This document shows, piece after piece, positions 25,961 to 36,589 of a DNA stretch of 64,000 nt. Positions within the stretch are counted from its first letter, which is position 1; the number at the start of each line of letters is the position of its first letter. This DNA comes from Pseudomonadota bacterium (GTDB lineage Bacteria > Pseudomonadota > Alphaproteobacteria > SHVZ01). The position numbers and the translations under genes are program-made. The stretch lies in NCBI GenBank assembly GCA_016195085.1, contig JACQAG010000001.1, positions 35,819 to 99,818 on the forward strand. Direction: 5' to 3'. The notes under the pieces were generated by a model that did not search any database, was not told where the DNA came from, and was given only the letters and a program-made list of their open reading frames with translations.

Positions 25961-26572
25961 GTGATGCCAATGGCGAGCGAGCCCGGCAAGTTCGAGCGCT
26001 ACTACGAAGCGGTCGCAGAGACGCCGCCGCGGCCGAGCTTGCTGAAGGCGCTCCAGCTCTTTCAGGCCGAGGGTCGCGGGGCCGGCACCGCCGCCGATCT
26101 CGGCTGCGGCAGCGGCACCGATACGGTCGAGCTGCTGCGCCGGGGTTGGCGGGTGATCGCGATCGACAAGGAGATGAGCGCGCTGGGTCGGCTGCAGGCG
26201 CGCTTGGATCTGCCCGCCGAACCGATGCTCGCCTTGCGCTGCGAACGGTTCGAGGAGGCCGATTGGGGCATGGTCGATCTCGTCAATGCGAGCTTCGCCT
26301 TGCCTCTGGTCGAGCGGGCGCTCTTCCCCCAGTTGTGGCGCCGCGTGACCGACTCGCTCTCTCCCGGCGGCCGCTTCGCCGGCCAGCTCTACGGGCCCCG
26401 CGACGGCTGGGCAGAGCATCCGGGCTTGACCGTGCTCACCCGCGCCGAGATCGAAGCGCTGGCGACGGATTTCGCCGTGGAAGAGCTGGACGAGATCGAG
26501 CGCGACGGCGAGACCGCCATCGGCAAAGCCAAGCATTGGCACTATTTCAATCTCGTGCTGCGTCGGCGGTAA
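25961..26572 (+). CDS. Class I SAM-dependent methyltransferase
   Basis: A protein of about 203 residues. The SAM-binding motif I is AADLGCGSGTDTVELL and is followed by VIAIDKEMSAL (motif II acidic residue). DLVNASFALP occupies the motif IV position and SPGGRFAGQLYG the post-motif region. Starts at 25961 (GTG), 25964 or 25970 are all possible. The family includes TehB/tellurite-resistance-type and small-molecule methyltransferases, and the substrate is unknown. It shares a very short divergent spacer with hutD. Confidence 0.82.
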   Translation: MMPMASEPGKFERYYEAVAETPPRPSLLKALQLFQAEGRGAGTAADLGCGSGTDTVELLRRGWRVIAIDKEMSALGRLQARLDLPAEPMLALRCERFEEADWGMVDLVNASFALPLVERALFPQLWRRVTDSLSPGGRFAGQLYGPRDGWAEHPGLTVLTRAEIEALATDFAVEELDEIERDGETAIGKAKHWHYFNLVLRRR

Positions 26573-26609
26573 GTATCTCGTTCCCGAGACCAAAGATGTC
26601 TGGGCGAAA

Positions 26610-26781
26610 GACCCTCACCCCAGCCCTCTCCCGCCCGGGGAGGGTCGGGGAGGGGGTGATCCTCACCCCCTCCCAAAGTCCACCCCCAGCGGGAGAGGGA
26701 GTCAAAGAAATGCTTCGCTAGCCCCTCTCCCGCATCGCGGGAGAGGGAGGGGTCCGCGCAAAGCGTGGGAGGGTGAGGGTC
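26610..26781. repeat. GC-rich intergenic palindromic repeat, copy R3 (CCCTCACC subtype)
   Basis: Ends GACCCTCACCC and GGGTGAGGGTC are complementary and enclose several hairpins, including GGGAGGGGGTGATC / CACCCCCTCCC and CCCCTCTCCCGC / GCGGGAGAGGG. It lies between the convergent methyltransferase and MlrC genes. It differs from R1 and R2 in the end sequence (CCCTCACC instead of GCCCCCACC) but shares the inner CCCTCCC arms. R4 has the same subtype. Confidence 0.75.
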
Positions 26782-26804
26782 GAAATCGGCGCGGAATGGG
26801 ACCG

Positions 26805-28331
26805 CTACGCCGCGGGCGCCGGCCAGGTGGTCTCCGGGTCCAGGGGGTAGATCGGCCGCTTCAGGCGCTTCCAGGTAAAGCGGGTCAGCACCTGGCTGAC
26901 GAGACCGGGAGCGTCCACCTCGATGGTGCGCTCCGGGGGAAAGAGGTGATCGAAGCCGGCGCGGAAATGCCCGCGGCTTTTGACCACCACCGAGCGCAGC
27001 GCGTCGATCTTCACGCCAAAATTCTCGAAATAACCCGTGTCGAAGGCCTGCTGGCGGCGGCTGACGACGACGACGCGGATGCCGCCCAAATCGAGGGTCG
27101 CCGTCGGCCCCAGCCTGACCGTGCGGCCGGCGACGGTGCCGCGCCTGCCGACGAAGCTGCCATCGGAGAGATGGGCGACTGTCGCCTCGGCCTCGAAGGG
27201 CTTCGAGAACTCGGTCGTCTCGGCGCGATTGAAGCGCGCGCGGAATCGCTGGCCCAGACCCAGACGATGCGCCTCGGCGGCGAGATCGGGATCGAAGAAG
27301 GGCGAGATCGCCACCCCCTTGGCGCCGGCGGCATGCGCGCCGGCGAGGATCCAGGTGGTGTTGCCGCGGCCGCCACCGCCGGGATTGTCGGCGCAGTCGG
27401 CGAAGATCTCAGCCGGCCGCTCCGGGTCGCTGCCATTCGCCAGCATCATTCGGATCGCCTCTTCGAGCGGCGTCAGCCGAGCGACATAGCGCGCCCGGTC
27501 GGCCCAGCCCAGCCGGGCGAGATCCTCGGCCAGACGCTTGCCCGGTGCCGGATCGTTGCGGGAGGTCACGATGATGGCGATGCCGTTGTGGTCGGTGTCG
27601 CCCCAGACGAAGCCGCCGAGGATCGACACATTCACGATGTCGGGACCGAGCCGGGATTGGCCGTAGCTGATCAGGTCGGCGTAGGGGCCCCTGGCCGTCA
27701 GCAGCGCCACCGAGGGAGACACCAGCGGCAGCCGGATGAAGCTCGGATAGTAGCGGACACCCTGAAGCCGCTCGCGCATCGCCTTGGCCGCCTCGATGCC
27801 GCGCTCGCGCATGTCCACATGCGGATTGGTGATATAGCTGATGAGGAGATCGCTCGATGCCACCATGCGGTCGGAGATATTGGCGTGCAGATCGAGGGTG
27901 GCGATGATCGGCGCGTCGGCTCCGACGATCGCCCGCGTCGCGGCGAGGATCTCGCCGTCGGGATCATCGCTCTCGGTGGTGGTGGCGGCACCGTGCTGAG
28001 AGCAATAGACCCCGTCCAGCGGCATCGCCGCTTTCAGTCCGTTGCGGAACTCCTCCAGGCAGTCGCGAAAATAGCGGGGATCGGCCGGGCCCGCCGCACC
28101 CCCGGAGGTCACCAGGATCGGAACCGGCGTCCAAGGGCCGCCGGCATTCATGGTTTCGATGAAGCTCGTCACATTGTGGGCGATGCGCGGATTGGGCTTC
28201 GCTGCCTCGCCCAGAATCTCCGGTCCGCGAAACGCATTGAGCTCGAACTCGGCCCGCCCGATGACCGGAGCAAAGCGGTTGCTCTCGAGCGCGAAGCCGA
28301 GGATGGCGATGCGGGGTTTGGCGGCGGACAT
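26805..28331 (-). CDS. M81 family metallopeptidase (MlrC-like)
   Basis: A 508-residue protein of the MlrC family, named after the last enzyme of microcystin degradation, a zinc-dependent peptidase acting on linear peptides. The N-terminal DUF1485 domain carries GFALESNRFAPV, GVYCSQHGAATT and IATLDLHANISDRM (probable metal ligands). The C-terminal MlrC domain starts near residue 300 with DNPGGGGRGNTTWIL. Microcystin degradation is not implied; most family members sit beside peptide ABC transporters, as here. It is divergent from DUF1028 with a 125-nt spacer. Confidence 0.9.
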   Translation of the reverse strand: MSAAKPRIAILGFALESNRFAPVIGRAEFELNAFRGPEILGEAAKPNPRIAHNVTSFIETMNAGGPWTPVPILVTSGGAAGPADPRYFRDCLEEFRNGLKAAMPLDGVYCSQHGAATTTESDDPDGEILAATRAIVGADAPIIATLDLHANISDRMVASSDLLISYITNPHVDMRERGIEAAKAMRERLQGVRYYPSFIRLPLVSPSVALLTARGPYADLISYGQSRLGPDIVNVSILGGFVWGDTDHNGIAIIVTSRNDPAPGKRLAEDLARLGWADRARYVARLTPLEEAIRMMLANGSDPERPAEIFADCADNPGGGGRGNTTWILAGAHAAGAKGVAISPFFDPDLAAEAHRLGLGQRFRARFNRAETTEFSKPFEAEATVAHLSDGSFVGRRGTVAGRTVRLGPTATLDLGGIRVVVVSRRQQAFDTGYFENFGVKIDALRSVVVKSRGHFRAGFDHLFPPERTIEVDAPGLVSQVLTRFTWKRLKRPIYPLDPETTWPAPAA

Positions 28332-28456
28332 GAAGGCTCCGAAGGCGTTGCGGCCGGGGCATGCTCAAGCAAAGTTGAACATGGCGCAAGGCGGCGGTTT
28401 GGTTGCTTGAGCTGATCAAACCCGCTAGCGTCCGTCCCCATGATGTGGTCTCCCCC

Positions 28457-29163
28457 ATGACCTGGTCGGTCGTCGCTCGCGAGGAAAAGACCGGGGCATT
28501 CGGCGTCATCGTCTCGACCAAGGCGTTCGCCGTCGGCTCGCTCTGTCCCTTCGCCAAGAGCGGCGTCGGCGCGCTTGCCACGCAGGCGCTCGTCAACGTC
28601 ACCTATGGGCCCCGGGGTCTCCGGCTGCTCGGCGAAGGTGTGGCCGCCGAGGACGTGGTGCGCCTCCTCATCGGCGCCGATGCCGGGCAGAGGACGCGCC
28701 AGCTGCATGTGCTCGATGCCCAAGGCCGGAACGCCGCCCATACCGGGAGCGACTGCGTCGCCTGGTGCGGGCATCTCGTTGCCGACAAGGTCTCGGTCGC
28801 CGGCAACATGCTGGCCGGTCCCAAGGTGATCGAAGACACGGCTGCCGCCTACCAGCGGGGTGCCGGCAACCCCTTCCCGGAGCGGCTGATGGCGGCGATG
28901 GATGCCGGACAGGAAGCCGGCGGCGACAAGCGCGGCAGGCAATCGGCAGCACTCATCGTCTACACGAGCGAGGACTATGCCGACATCGATCTCCGCGTCG
29001 ACGACCATGCCGATCCCCTGATCGAGCTCCGTCGCCTTTATGGCGTATTCAATGGTCGGGCCCAGGCGTTCAAGCGCTGCCTCGCCACCCGCGCCAACCC
29101 GACGGGGATCTTCGACCGGGAGGAGATCGAGGAGATCATCGCCCGCGCGGCTGCGACGGCTTC

Positions 29164-29167
<4 letters not shown>
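28457..29167 (+). CDS. DUF1028 family protein (Ntn-hydrolase-like)
   Basis: A 236-residue protein starting [17 protein letters not shown], with [26 protein letters not shown] typical of DUF1028 (cited across residues 18-43). The fold is related to N-terminal nucleophile hydrolases, but no reaction is established. The ATG at 28457 starts exactly where family members begin. DUF1028 genes often lie beside peptide transporters and M81 peptidases, as here. Its stop overlaps the GTG start of the ATPase gene (GTGA), so it belongs to the transporter operon. Confidence 0.85.
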
Positions 29168-30183
<1,016 letters not shown>

Positions 30184-30185
30184 GC

Positions 30186-31277
30186 TTGGCCACCGCCACT
30201 CCGCTCCTCCGGGTCGAGAACCTGGTGAAGCACTTCCCGATCCGCAAAGGCATCTTCGCCCGCATCGTGGCCTCGGTGCGCGCCGTCGACGGCGTCAGCT
30301 TCAGCGTGGCCCCGGGCGAGACCTTGGGGCTGGTCGGCGAATCCGGCTGCGGCAAGTCGACCCTGGGACGCCTGGTGCTGCGCCTCATCGATCGCAGCGC
30401 GGGCACGGTCTACTACAATGAGAACGACATCTTCACCCTCGACCAGGGCCAGATGCGCCGGCTGCGCCGGGACATGCAGATCGTCTTTCAGGATCCCTAC
30501 GGCTCGCTCAATCCGCGCCTCACGGTGGGCGATATGCTGGAGGAGCCGCTTCGGCTGCACGGGCTCGCCCAAGGGGCGGCGGCGCGCGAGCGGGTGCGCG
30601 AGCTCCTGGACCTGGTCGGGCTCGCCCCCTACCACGCCAGGCGCTACCCGCACGAGTTCTCCGGCGGCCAGCGCCAGCGCATCGGCATCGCGCGGGCACT
30701 CGCGGTCGAGCCGAAGCTCATCGTCGGCGACGAGCCGGTCTCCGCGCTCGACGTCTCCATCCGCGCCCAGGTGATCAACCTCCTGCAGGATCTGCAGAGC
30801 CGGTTCGGCTTGAGCTACGTGCTGATCGCCCATGATTTGGCGGTGGTGAAGCACATCGCCGACCGGGTGGCGGTCATGTATCTCGGCAAGATCGTCGAGC
30901 TCGCCGACAAGCAGGCGCTGTTCGCCGAGCCCAGGCACCCCTATACGCGCGCCCTCCTCTCCGCCATTCCCATCGCCGATCCCCGGCTGAACCGCGACCG
31001 GGTCATTCTCGAGGGCGACGTGCCGAGCCCGATCAACCCGCCCCCCGGCTGCCGCTTCCACACGCGCTGTCCCTTCGCCAAGGAGCGCTGCCGGGTGGAG
31101 GAGCCGCTGCTTCGCCCGGAGACGAACGGGCACGCCACCGCATGCCATTTCTGGGCGGAGATCGGCCCGGCGGGCGCCATCGTGCCGAGGCCCTCGAGCT
31201 CGGCAGGCAGCGAGCGGCTGGCCCGGCTGCAAGGCGCCTTCCGTCGGCCGCGCCGGAACGGGGAAGCCGCCTCGTAA
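30186..31277 (+). CDS. Peptide ABC transporter ATP-binding protein (DppF/OppF family)
   Basis: The second ATPase of the importer, 363 residues with a TTG start 2 nt after the first. Walker A is [17 protein letters not shown], signature [15 protein letters not shown], Walker [27 protein letters not shown] in the C-terminal domain matches the Opp/Dpp family. It forms a heterodimer with the preceding protein. A 109-nt spacer with AGGAGG follows before the first binding-protein gene. Confidence 0.93.
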   Translation: MATATPLLRVENLVKHFPIRKGIFARIVASVRAVDGVSFSVAPGETLGLVGESGCGKSTLGRLVLRLIDRSAGTVYYNENDIFTLDQGQMRRLRRDMQIVFQDPYGSLNPRLTVGDMLEEPLRLHGLAQGAAARERVRELLDLVGLAPYHARRYPHEFSGGQRQRIGIARALAVEPKLIVGDEPVSALDVSIRAQVINLLQDLQSRFGLSYVLIAHDLAVVKHIADRVAVMYLGKIVELADKQALFAEPRHPYTRALLSAIPIADPRLNRDRVILEGDVPSPINPPPGCRFHTRCPFAKERCRVEEPLLRPETNGHATACHFWAEIGPAGAIVPRPSSSAGSERLARLQGAFRRPRRNGEAAS

Positions 31278-31386
31278 TCCAGACCCGCATACTCCGCCGG
31301 CGCATATAGGCCTTGCGGAGCCTCCGACGAGAGTGGACAAATAGTTCCGATAAGAAACACGGACCAACCGTCAGGAGGAACAGGAC

Positions 31387-32979
31387 ATGGCTTTGCGTAA
31401 ACCATCGCTGCGCCAGGCGCTCTGCGCCCTGTCGCTGGCGGCGCTGGCGGCGACGGCCGCACCCGAGGCCCAAGCGCAGCAAAAGGTGCTCCGGGTCGTG
31501 CCCCATGCCGACCTCAAGGTGCTCGACGGTTACCAGACCACCGCGACCATCACCTCCATGCATATGGGCTCGGTCTACGACACGCTGTTCAGCTGGGACG
31601 AGAACATCGAGAACCAGCCGCAGATGGTCGAGCGCTACACGGTCTCGAGCGACAAGCTCAAATACACGATGACCTTGCGGCCCGGCCTCAAATTCCACGA
31701 TGGCCAGCCCGTCACCTCCAAGGACGTGGTCGCCTCCTTGCGACGCATGGTGAAGCGCGAGGTCTTGGGCCGCTCGATCGAGCCCTTCCTTGCCTCGGTC
31801 GACGCGGTCGACGACAAGACCTTCACCATCAGCCTGAAGGAGCCGTTCGGCCTGCTGCTCTTCGCCATCGGCGGCTCGCCCAATCTCGAAGGCATCTACC
31901 GGGAGAAGGAAGCGCTTACCGACCCGAACACGCTGATCACCGAGGCCATCGGTTCCGGCCCGTTCAAGTTCAACAAGGCGGAGTGGGTGCCGGGCAGCCG
32001 AGTCGTCTACGACAAGAACATCGACTACGTTCCTCGTTCGGAGAAGCCCTCGGGCTTCGCCGGCGGCAAGGTCGTCAAGGTCGACCGGGTCGAATACAAG
32101 GTGATCCCGGACGAGGCCACCAAGTTCGCCGCCTTCAATGCCGGCGAGGTGGACTTCCTCGATCAAGCCTCGCTCGAGCTGGTCAAGACCGTCGAGAGCA
32201 ATCCCGACGTGGTCGTCGGCACGATCTGGACGATCGAGGGCTTCGGCGTCATGCGGCCCAACCACCTGCACCCGCCCTTCAACAATCTGAAGGCGCGCCA
32301 GGCGCTGGCCCTGATGGTCGATCAGAAGGACTACATGGCCGCCGGCGTCGGGCCGCAGAAGTATTGGCATGAATGCTTCTCGATGTGGATCTGCGGCACT
32401 ACCTACGGCACCGAGGCGGGTGCCGAGCCCTACCGCAAGCCGAATCTGGAGAAGGCCCGGCAGCTGATGAAGGAGTCGGGCTACAACGGCGAGAAGGTGC
32501 TCCTGATGGGGCCGGCCGACATCCAGTTCATCAATGCCTTCACCATGGTGACGGCCGACAACCTGAAGAAGATCGGCGTCAACGTCGACCTCTTGATCAC
32601 CGATTGGGGCAGCGTCGTCTCAAGGCGCGCGAAGATGGAGCCGCCGGCCCAGGGCGGCTGGAACATCTTCCACACCGGATCCGGGACGGCCTCGCAGGCG
32701 AACCCGATGAGCAGCAACACCTCGACCACGAACTGCAAGGATGCCTGGTTCGGCTGGCCCTGCGATGCCGAGTCCGAGAAAATGCGCCAGGCCTTCATCC
32801 GCGAGACCGATCCGGCGAAGCAGAAGCAGATCGCCGAGGCCTTGCACAAGCGGCTGTGGGAGGAGAACATCCCCTACATCCCGGTCGGCCAGTACCAGCA
32901 GCCTTTCCTGTGGCGCAAGAACACCTCGGGCTGGCTCAAGGTCAACACCGTGGTGTTCTGGAACGTGGATAAGAGCTAG
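31387..32979 (+). CDS. Peptide ABC transporter substrate-binding protein 1 (SBP_bac_5)
   Basis: A 530-residue periplasmic binding protein. A signal peptide (LSLAALAATAAPEAQAQ, cleavage near residue 34) is followed by the family-5 pattern YTMTLRPGLKFHDGQPVTSKDVV and GSGPFKFNKAEWVPGSRVVYDKN (cited as landmarks around residues 93-115 and 178-200). It differs clearly from the next two binding proteins, so it is not a copy of them. It probably selects a different peptide or a peptide-like ligand for the shared permease. Confidence 0.92.
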   Translation: MALRKPSLRQALCALSLAALAATAAPEAQAQQKVLRVVPHADLKVLDGYQTTATITSMHMGSVYDTLFSWDENIENQPQMVERYTVSSDKLKYTMTLRPGLKFHDGQPVTSKDVVASLRRMVKREVLGRSIEPFLASVDAVDDKTFTISLKEPFGLLLFAIGGSPNLEGIYREKEALTDPNTLITEAIGSGPFKFNKAEWVPGSRVVYDKNIDYVPRSEKPSGFAGGKVVKVDRVEYKVIPDEATKFAAFNAGEVDFLDQASLELVKTVESNPDVVVGTIWTIEGFGVMRPNHLHPPFNNLKARQALALMVDQKDYMAAGVGPQKYWHECFSMWICGTTYGTEAGAEPYRKPNLEKARQLMKESGYNGEKVLLMGPADIQFINAFTMVTADNLKKIGVNVDLLITDWGSVVSRRAKMEPPAQGGWNIFHTGSGTASQANPMSSNTSTTNCKDAWFGWPCDAESEKMRQAFIRETDPAKQKQIAEALHKRLWEENIPYIPVGQYQQPFLWRKNTSGWLKVNTVVFWNVDKS

Positions 32980-33001
32980 GCGGCTGACTCGCGCGGCGTC
33001 T

Positions 33002-33126
33002 GCCCTCACCCTCCCCGCTATCGCGGGTCCCCTCCCTCTCCCGCCTTGGGGGTAGCCTATGGGAGGGGGTGAGGATCACCCCCTCCCCAACCCTCCCCTG
33101 GGCGGGAGAGGGAGGGGGTGAGGGTC
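33002..33126. repeat. GC-rich intergenic palindromic repeat, copy R4 (CCCTCACC subtype)
   Basis: Starts GCCCTCACCCTCCCC and ends GGGAGGGGGTGAGGG, with an inner GGAGGGGGTGAGGATC / ATCACCCCCTCCCC hairpin. It fills the spacer between binding-protein genes 1 and 2, inside a probable operon. It resembles R3. Confidence 0.75.
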
Positions 33127-33160
33127 CTCGCGGACGACCACGACAAGAGGGAGATCTCGC

Positions 33161-34666
33161 ATGCATCGCGTTCTCATGCTGGCGGCCTGCGCTTCCCTTG
33201 CACTCGCCGGCACGGCCTTAGCGCAATCGACCTTGCGCATCGGATTGGCCGAGGATCCCGACATCCTCGATCCCAGCATCGCCCGCACCTACGTCGGGCG
33301 CATCGTGTTTGCCGGGCTCTGCGACAAGCTCGTCGACATCGACAAGGACTTAAAGCTGGTGCCGCAGCTCGCCACCGAATGGAGCTGGTCGGCCGATCAG
33401 CGCCAGCTCACCTTCAAGCTCAGGCCCGGCGTCACTTTCCACGACGGCGAGCGGTTCGATGCGGACGCGGTCAAGTACAACATCGAGCGGCACCTGAGCT
33501 TGCCCGAGTCCCGGCGCAAGACCGAGATCAGTCAGGTGCAGTCCGTCGACATGCCGGACCCGATGACGGTCCGCCTCAATCTCGAGGTGCCGTTCGCGCC
33601 GCTCATCGCGCAGCTGACCGACCGTGCCGGCATGATGCTCTCGCCGAAGGCGGCCAAGGCCATGGGCGCCCAGTTCGGCACCAACCCGGTCTGCTCCGGC
33701 CCGTACAAGTTCGCCGAGCGGGTGCAGCAGGACCGCATCGTGCTCGACCGCTTCAAGGAGCACTGGAACAAGGACGCCTACCATTTCGATCGGGTGACGT
33801 ACCTGCCGATCGTGGACAACACCGTCAGGCTCGCCAACCTGCAGTCGGGCCAGATCGATCTCGCCGAGCGGCTGGCGGCGACCGACATCGAAGCCATCAA
33901 GAAAGGCGACAAGCTCACGGTCAATTCCGTCGTCAGCCTCGGCTATCGGGACATCCTGATCAATGTCGCCAATGGCGAGCGGGCGAAGACGCCCTTGGGC
34001 CAGGACAAGCGGGTGCGCCAGGCCCTCGAGCTCTCGATCGACCGCGATGCGATCAACCAGGTGGTCTTCAACGGCAATTTCCGGCCGGGCAACCAGTGGG
34101 TCTCGCCCTCGAGCCCGTGGTATGCGAGGGGCACCCCGATCCCCAAGCGCGACCTGGCCCGGGCGAAGGCGCTCTTGAAGGAGGCCGGCCACTCCAGTTT
34201 GAGCTTCACCATGATGGTGCCCAACAACAACGAGACCCTGCAGGTGGCCCAGGTGATCCAGGCGATGGCCGGGGAGGCCGGTTTCGAGGTCAAGCTCTTG
34301 GCGATGGAGTTCGCCACCTCCCTCGAGCAGTCGGCAAAAGGCAACTTCGAGGCCTACCTCATCGGCTGGAGCGGGCGGGCCGATCCCGACGGCAACCTCC
34401 ATGCCTTCGTCTCCTGCGCCGGCGCGCAGAACGACGGCCGCTATTGCGACAAGGAGATGGATGCGCTCCTCGACAAGACGCGGGCGACCAACGACATCGA
34501 GCAGCGGATGCTCGTCTACGATCAGGTGGCGAAGAAGCTGCAGGTCGACCGGCCGCTCATCTACATCTACCACGACACGCTGTTCTGGGTGGCGAACAAG
34601 CGGCTTACCGGCTTCAACGCCGTGCCCGACGGCATGGCCCGGCTGGCCGGCCTCAAATTCGAGTGA
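33161..34666 (+). CDS. Peptide ABC transporter substrate-binding protein 2 (SBP_bac_5)
   Basis: A 501-residue periplasmic binding protein with a signal peptide ending near TALAQ (residue 22) and the mature start STLRIGLAEDPDILDP. Family pattern TFKLRPGVTFHDGE is present, followed by PVCSGPYKFAERVQ. It is strikingly similar to the next protein along its whole length (identical 501-residue length, and clearly over two thirds identical by eye), so the two genes arose by tandem duplication. RBS is GAGGGAG upstream of the ATG. It is bounded by palindromic repeats R4 and R5. Confidence 0.92.
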   Translation: MHRVLMLAACASLALAGTALAQSTLRIGLAEDPDILDPSIARTYVGRIVFAGLCDKLVDIDKDLKLVPQLATEWSWSADQRQLTFKLRPGVTFHDGERFDADAVKYNIERHLSLPESRRKTEISQVQSVDMPDPMTVRLNLEVPFAPLIAQLTDRAGMMLSPKAAKAMGAQFGTNPVCSGPYKFAERVQQDRIVLDRFKEHWNKDAYHFDRVTYLPIVDNTVRLANLQSGQIDLAERLAATDIEAIKKGDKLTVNSVVSLGYRDILINVANGERAKTPLGQDKRVRQALELSIDRDAINQVVFNGNFRPGNQWVSPSSPWYARGTPIPKRDLARAKALLKEAGHSSLSFTMMVPNNNETLQVAQVIQAMAGEAGFEVKLLAMEFATSLEQSAKGNFEAYLIGWSGRADPDGNLHAFVSCAGAQNDGRYCDKEMDALLDKTRATNDIEQRMLVYDQVAKKLQVDRPLIYIYHDTLFWVANKRLTGFNAVPDGMARLAGLKFE

Positions 34667-34671
34667 CCTAG

Positions 34672-34773
34672 GCCCCCACCCCAGCCCTCCCCCAACAAGT
34701 TGGGGGAGGGAGTGGAGATCGACCCTCCTGCTCCCTCCCTCGCCGACAGGCGGGGGAGGGCTGGGGTGGGGGC
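34672..34773. repeat. GC-rich intergenic palindromic repeat, copy R5
   Basis: Complementary ends (GCCCCCACCCCAGCCCTCCCCC and GGGGGAGGGCTGGGGTGGGGGC by position, shown in part) enclose a CAACAAGTTG hairpin loop region and a second GCGAGGGAGG-type arm. It lies between the duplicated binding-protein genes 2 and 3 and is closest to R1 in layout. Confidence 0.8.
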
Positions 34774-34895
34774 ATCGGGGCGCTCGCTTGAACCGGGCCG
34801 CCCGTCGCGGCTAGGATGCCGGCTGCTGGGGGCTTTGCAATTACAACAGGCGCCGGTGCTTACCTTCCGGACGCCCCGGTCATGGGAGAGCTAGG

Positions 34896-36401
34896 ATGCA
34901 CCGCGCCTTATTGCTGGCGGCCACGGCCGCGCTCGCCTTCGCTCAGCCGGCGATGGCGCAGTCGAACTTGCGCATCGGCCTGGCCGAGGACCCGGACATT
35001 CTCGACCCGACCATGGCCCGCACCTTCGTCGGCCGCATTGTCTTCGCCGGGCTCTGCGACAAGCTGATCGACATCGATAAAGACCTGAAGCTGGTGCCGC
35101 AGCTCGCCACCGAGTGGAGCTGGTCGGCCGACAACCGCCAGCTCACCCTCAAGCTGCGCGCCGGCGTCACCTTCCATGACGGCGAGAAGCTCGACGCGGA
35201 AGCCGCCAAATTCAGCATCGAACGGCATCAGACGATGCAGGAGTCGATGCGCAAGGGGGAGGTCAACCAGGTCAAATCGATCGACATCGTCGACCCAATG
35301 ACCATCCGGCTCAATCTCGATCAGCCGTTCTCGCCCTTGATCGCGCAATTGACCGACCGCTCGGGCATGATGGTCTCGCCCAAGGCGGCCAAGGCCGCCG
35401 GCAACCAGTTCGGCAATCGTCCGGTCTGCGCCGGTCCCTACCAATTCGTCGAGCGCGTGCAGCAGGACCGCATCGTGCTCGAGCGCTACAAGGACCATTG
35501 GAACAAGGCGGCGTTCGCCTTCGACAAGGTGACCTACCTGCCGATCGTGGATAATTCGGTCCGGCTCGCCAATGTGCAGTCGGGGCAGATCGATCTCGCC
35601 GAGCGCATCGCCGCCACCGATGTCGAGACGGTGAAGAAGGATGCCAAGCTCAACCTGCTTTCGGTGGTCGGCATCGGCTACAACGGCATCACCGTCAACA
35701 TCGGCAATACCGACCGCGCCAAGAACCCGTTGGGCCAGGACAAGCGGGTGCGCCAGGCGCTGTCGCTCTCCATCGATCGCGACGCCGTCAATCAGGTGGT
35801 GTTCAACGGCAACTTCACCCCCGGCAATCAGTGGGTGTCGCCGAAGAGCCCCTGGTACGCCAAAGGCACGCCCGTTCCCAAGCGCGACGTGGAGAGGGCC
35901 AAGGCGCTCTTGAAGGAAGCCGGCGTTGCCAATCCGAGCTTTACCTTGATGACCCCGAACAACAATGAGGCCATGCAGGTGAGCCAGGTGATTCAGGCCA
36001 TGGCGAAGGAGGCCGGCTTCGACGTCAAGATTCAGGCGACCGAGTTCGCGACCTCGCTCAAGGAGTCCACCGCCGGCAACTTCGAGGCCTTCAACATCGG
36101 CTGGAGCGGACGGGTCGATCCCGACGGCAATTTCTTCAGTTTCGTCGCCTGCAATGCCCCGCTCAACGACGGGCATTACTGCAACAAAGATATGGATGCG
36201 CTGCTGGCCAAGAGCCGTGCCACCAACGACCTGGAGCAGCGCATGGTCGTGTACGAGCAGATCGCCAAGCTCGAAAATGATGATTTGCCGAACATCTACC
36301 TCTACCACAACGCTTGGTTCTGGGCGGCGCCCAAGCGCCTCTCCGGCTTCAACGTCGTGCCCGACGGCATGATCCGGCTGGCCGGCATGAAGCTGAACTG
36401 A
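34896..36401 (+). CDS. Peptide ABC transporter substrate-binding protein 3 (SBP_bac_5), paralogue of 2
   Basis: A 501-residue binding protein with signal peptide (cleavage near AMAQ, residue 22) and mature start SNLRIGLAEDPDILDP. It has the same architecture as the preceding protein. Differences cluster in segments such as ERHQTMQESMRKGEVNQV and NIGNTDRAKNPLGQ, whereas long blocks (RIVFAGLCDKL, LVPQLATEWSWSAD) are unchanged. Divergence after duplication could have widened the peptide range. It is bounded by repeats R5 and R6 and followed by the permease genes. Confidence 0.92.
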   Translation: MHRALLLAATAALAFAQPAMAQSNLRIGLAEDPDILDPTMARTFVGRIVFAGLCDKLIDIDKDLKLVPQLATEWSWSADNRQLTLKLRAGVTFHDGEKLDAEAAKFSIERHQTMQESMRKGEVNQVKSIDIVDPMTIRLNLDQPFSPLIAQLTDRSGMMVSPKAAKAAGNQFGNRPVCAGPYQFVERVQQDRIVLERYKDHWNKAAFAFDKVTYLPIVDNSVRLANVQSGQIDLAERIAATDVETVKKDAKLNLLSVVGIGYNGITVNIGNTDRAKNPLGQDKRVRQALSLSIDRDAVNQVVFNGNFTPGNQWVSPKSPWYAKGTPVPKRDVERAKALLKEAGVANPSFTLMTPNNNEAMQVSQVIQAMAKEAGFDVKIQATEFATSLKESTAGNFEAFNIGWSGRVDPDGNFFSFVACNAPLNDGHYCNKDMDALLAKSRATNDLEQRMVVYEQIAKLENDDLPNIYLYHNAWFWAAPKRLSGFNVVPDGMIRLAGMKLN

Positions 36402-36456
36402 GAGCGATGACGAGCGGCACGGAATCCGCTCTCGGCAGCAAGTCGCCGATGCCGCA

Positions 36457-36557
36457 TGCCCCCACCCTACCCTCCCCCGCGCTGACGCGCGGGGGAGGGA
36501 ACCGACGCAGCTCCACCCCCTCCCCCGCGACCGCGGGGGAGGGCAGGGGTGGGGGCG
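36457..36557. repeat. GC-rich intergenic palindromic repeat, copy R6
   Basis: Starts TGCCCCCACCCTACCCTCCCCC and ends GGGGGAGGGCAGGGGTGGGGGC (given in part by position), with an inner CGCGCTGACGCGCG hairpin nearly identical to that in R2. It lies between binding protein 3 and the first permease gene. Confidence 0.8.
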
Positions 36558-36589
36558 TGTTTGGCACCTGAACGGATCGGCGTCGCGCG

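Noticed and set aside
26796..28415. 539-codon open frame antisense to the MlrC-like gene
   Set aside because: Shadow of the minus-strand M81 peptidase gene, with no start context and no domain.
28405..28430. TTGAGCTGATCAA as an FNR site between the MlrC and DUF1028 genes
   Set aside because: The half-sites are spaced one base short of the Crp/Fnr pattern, so chance is more likely.
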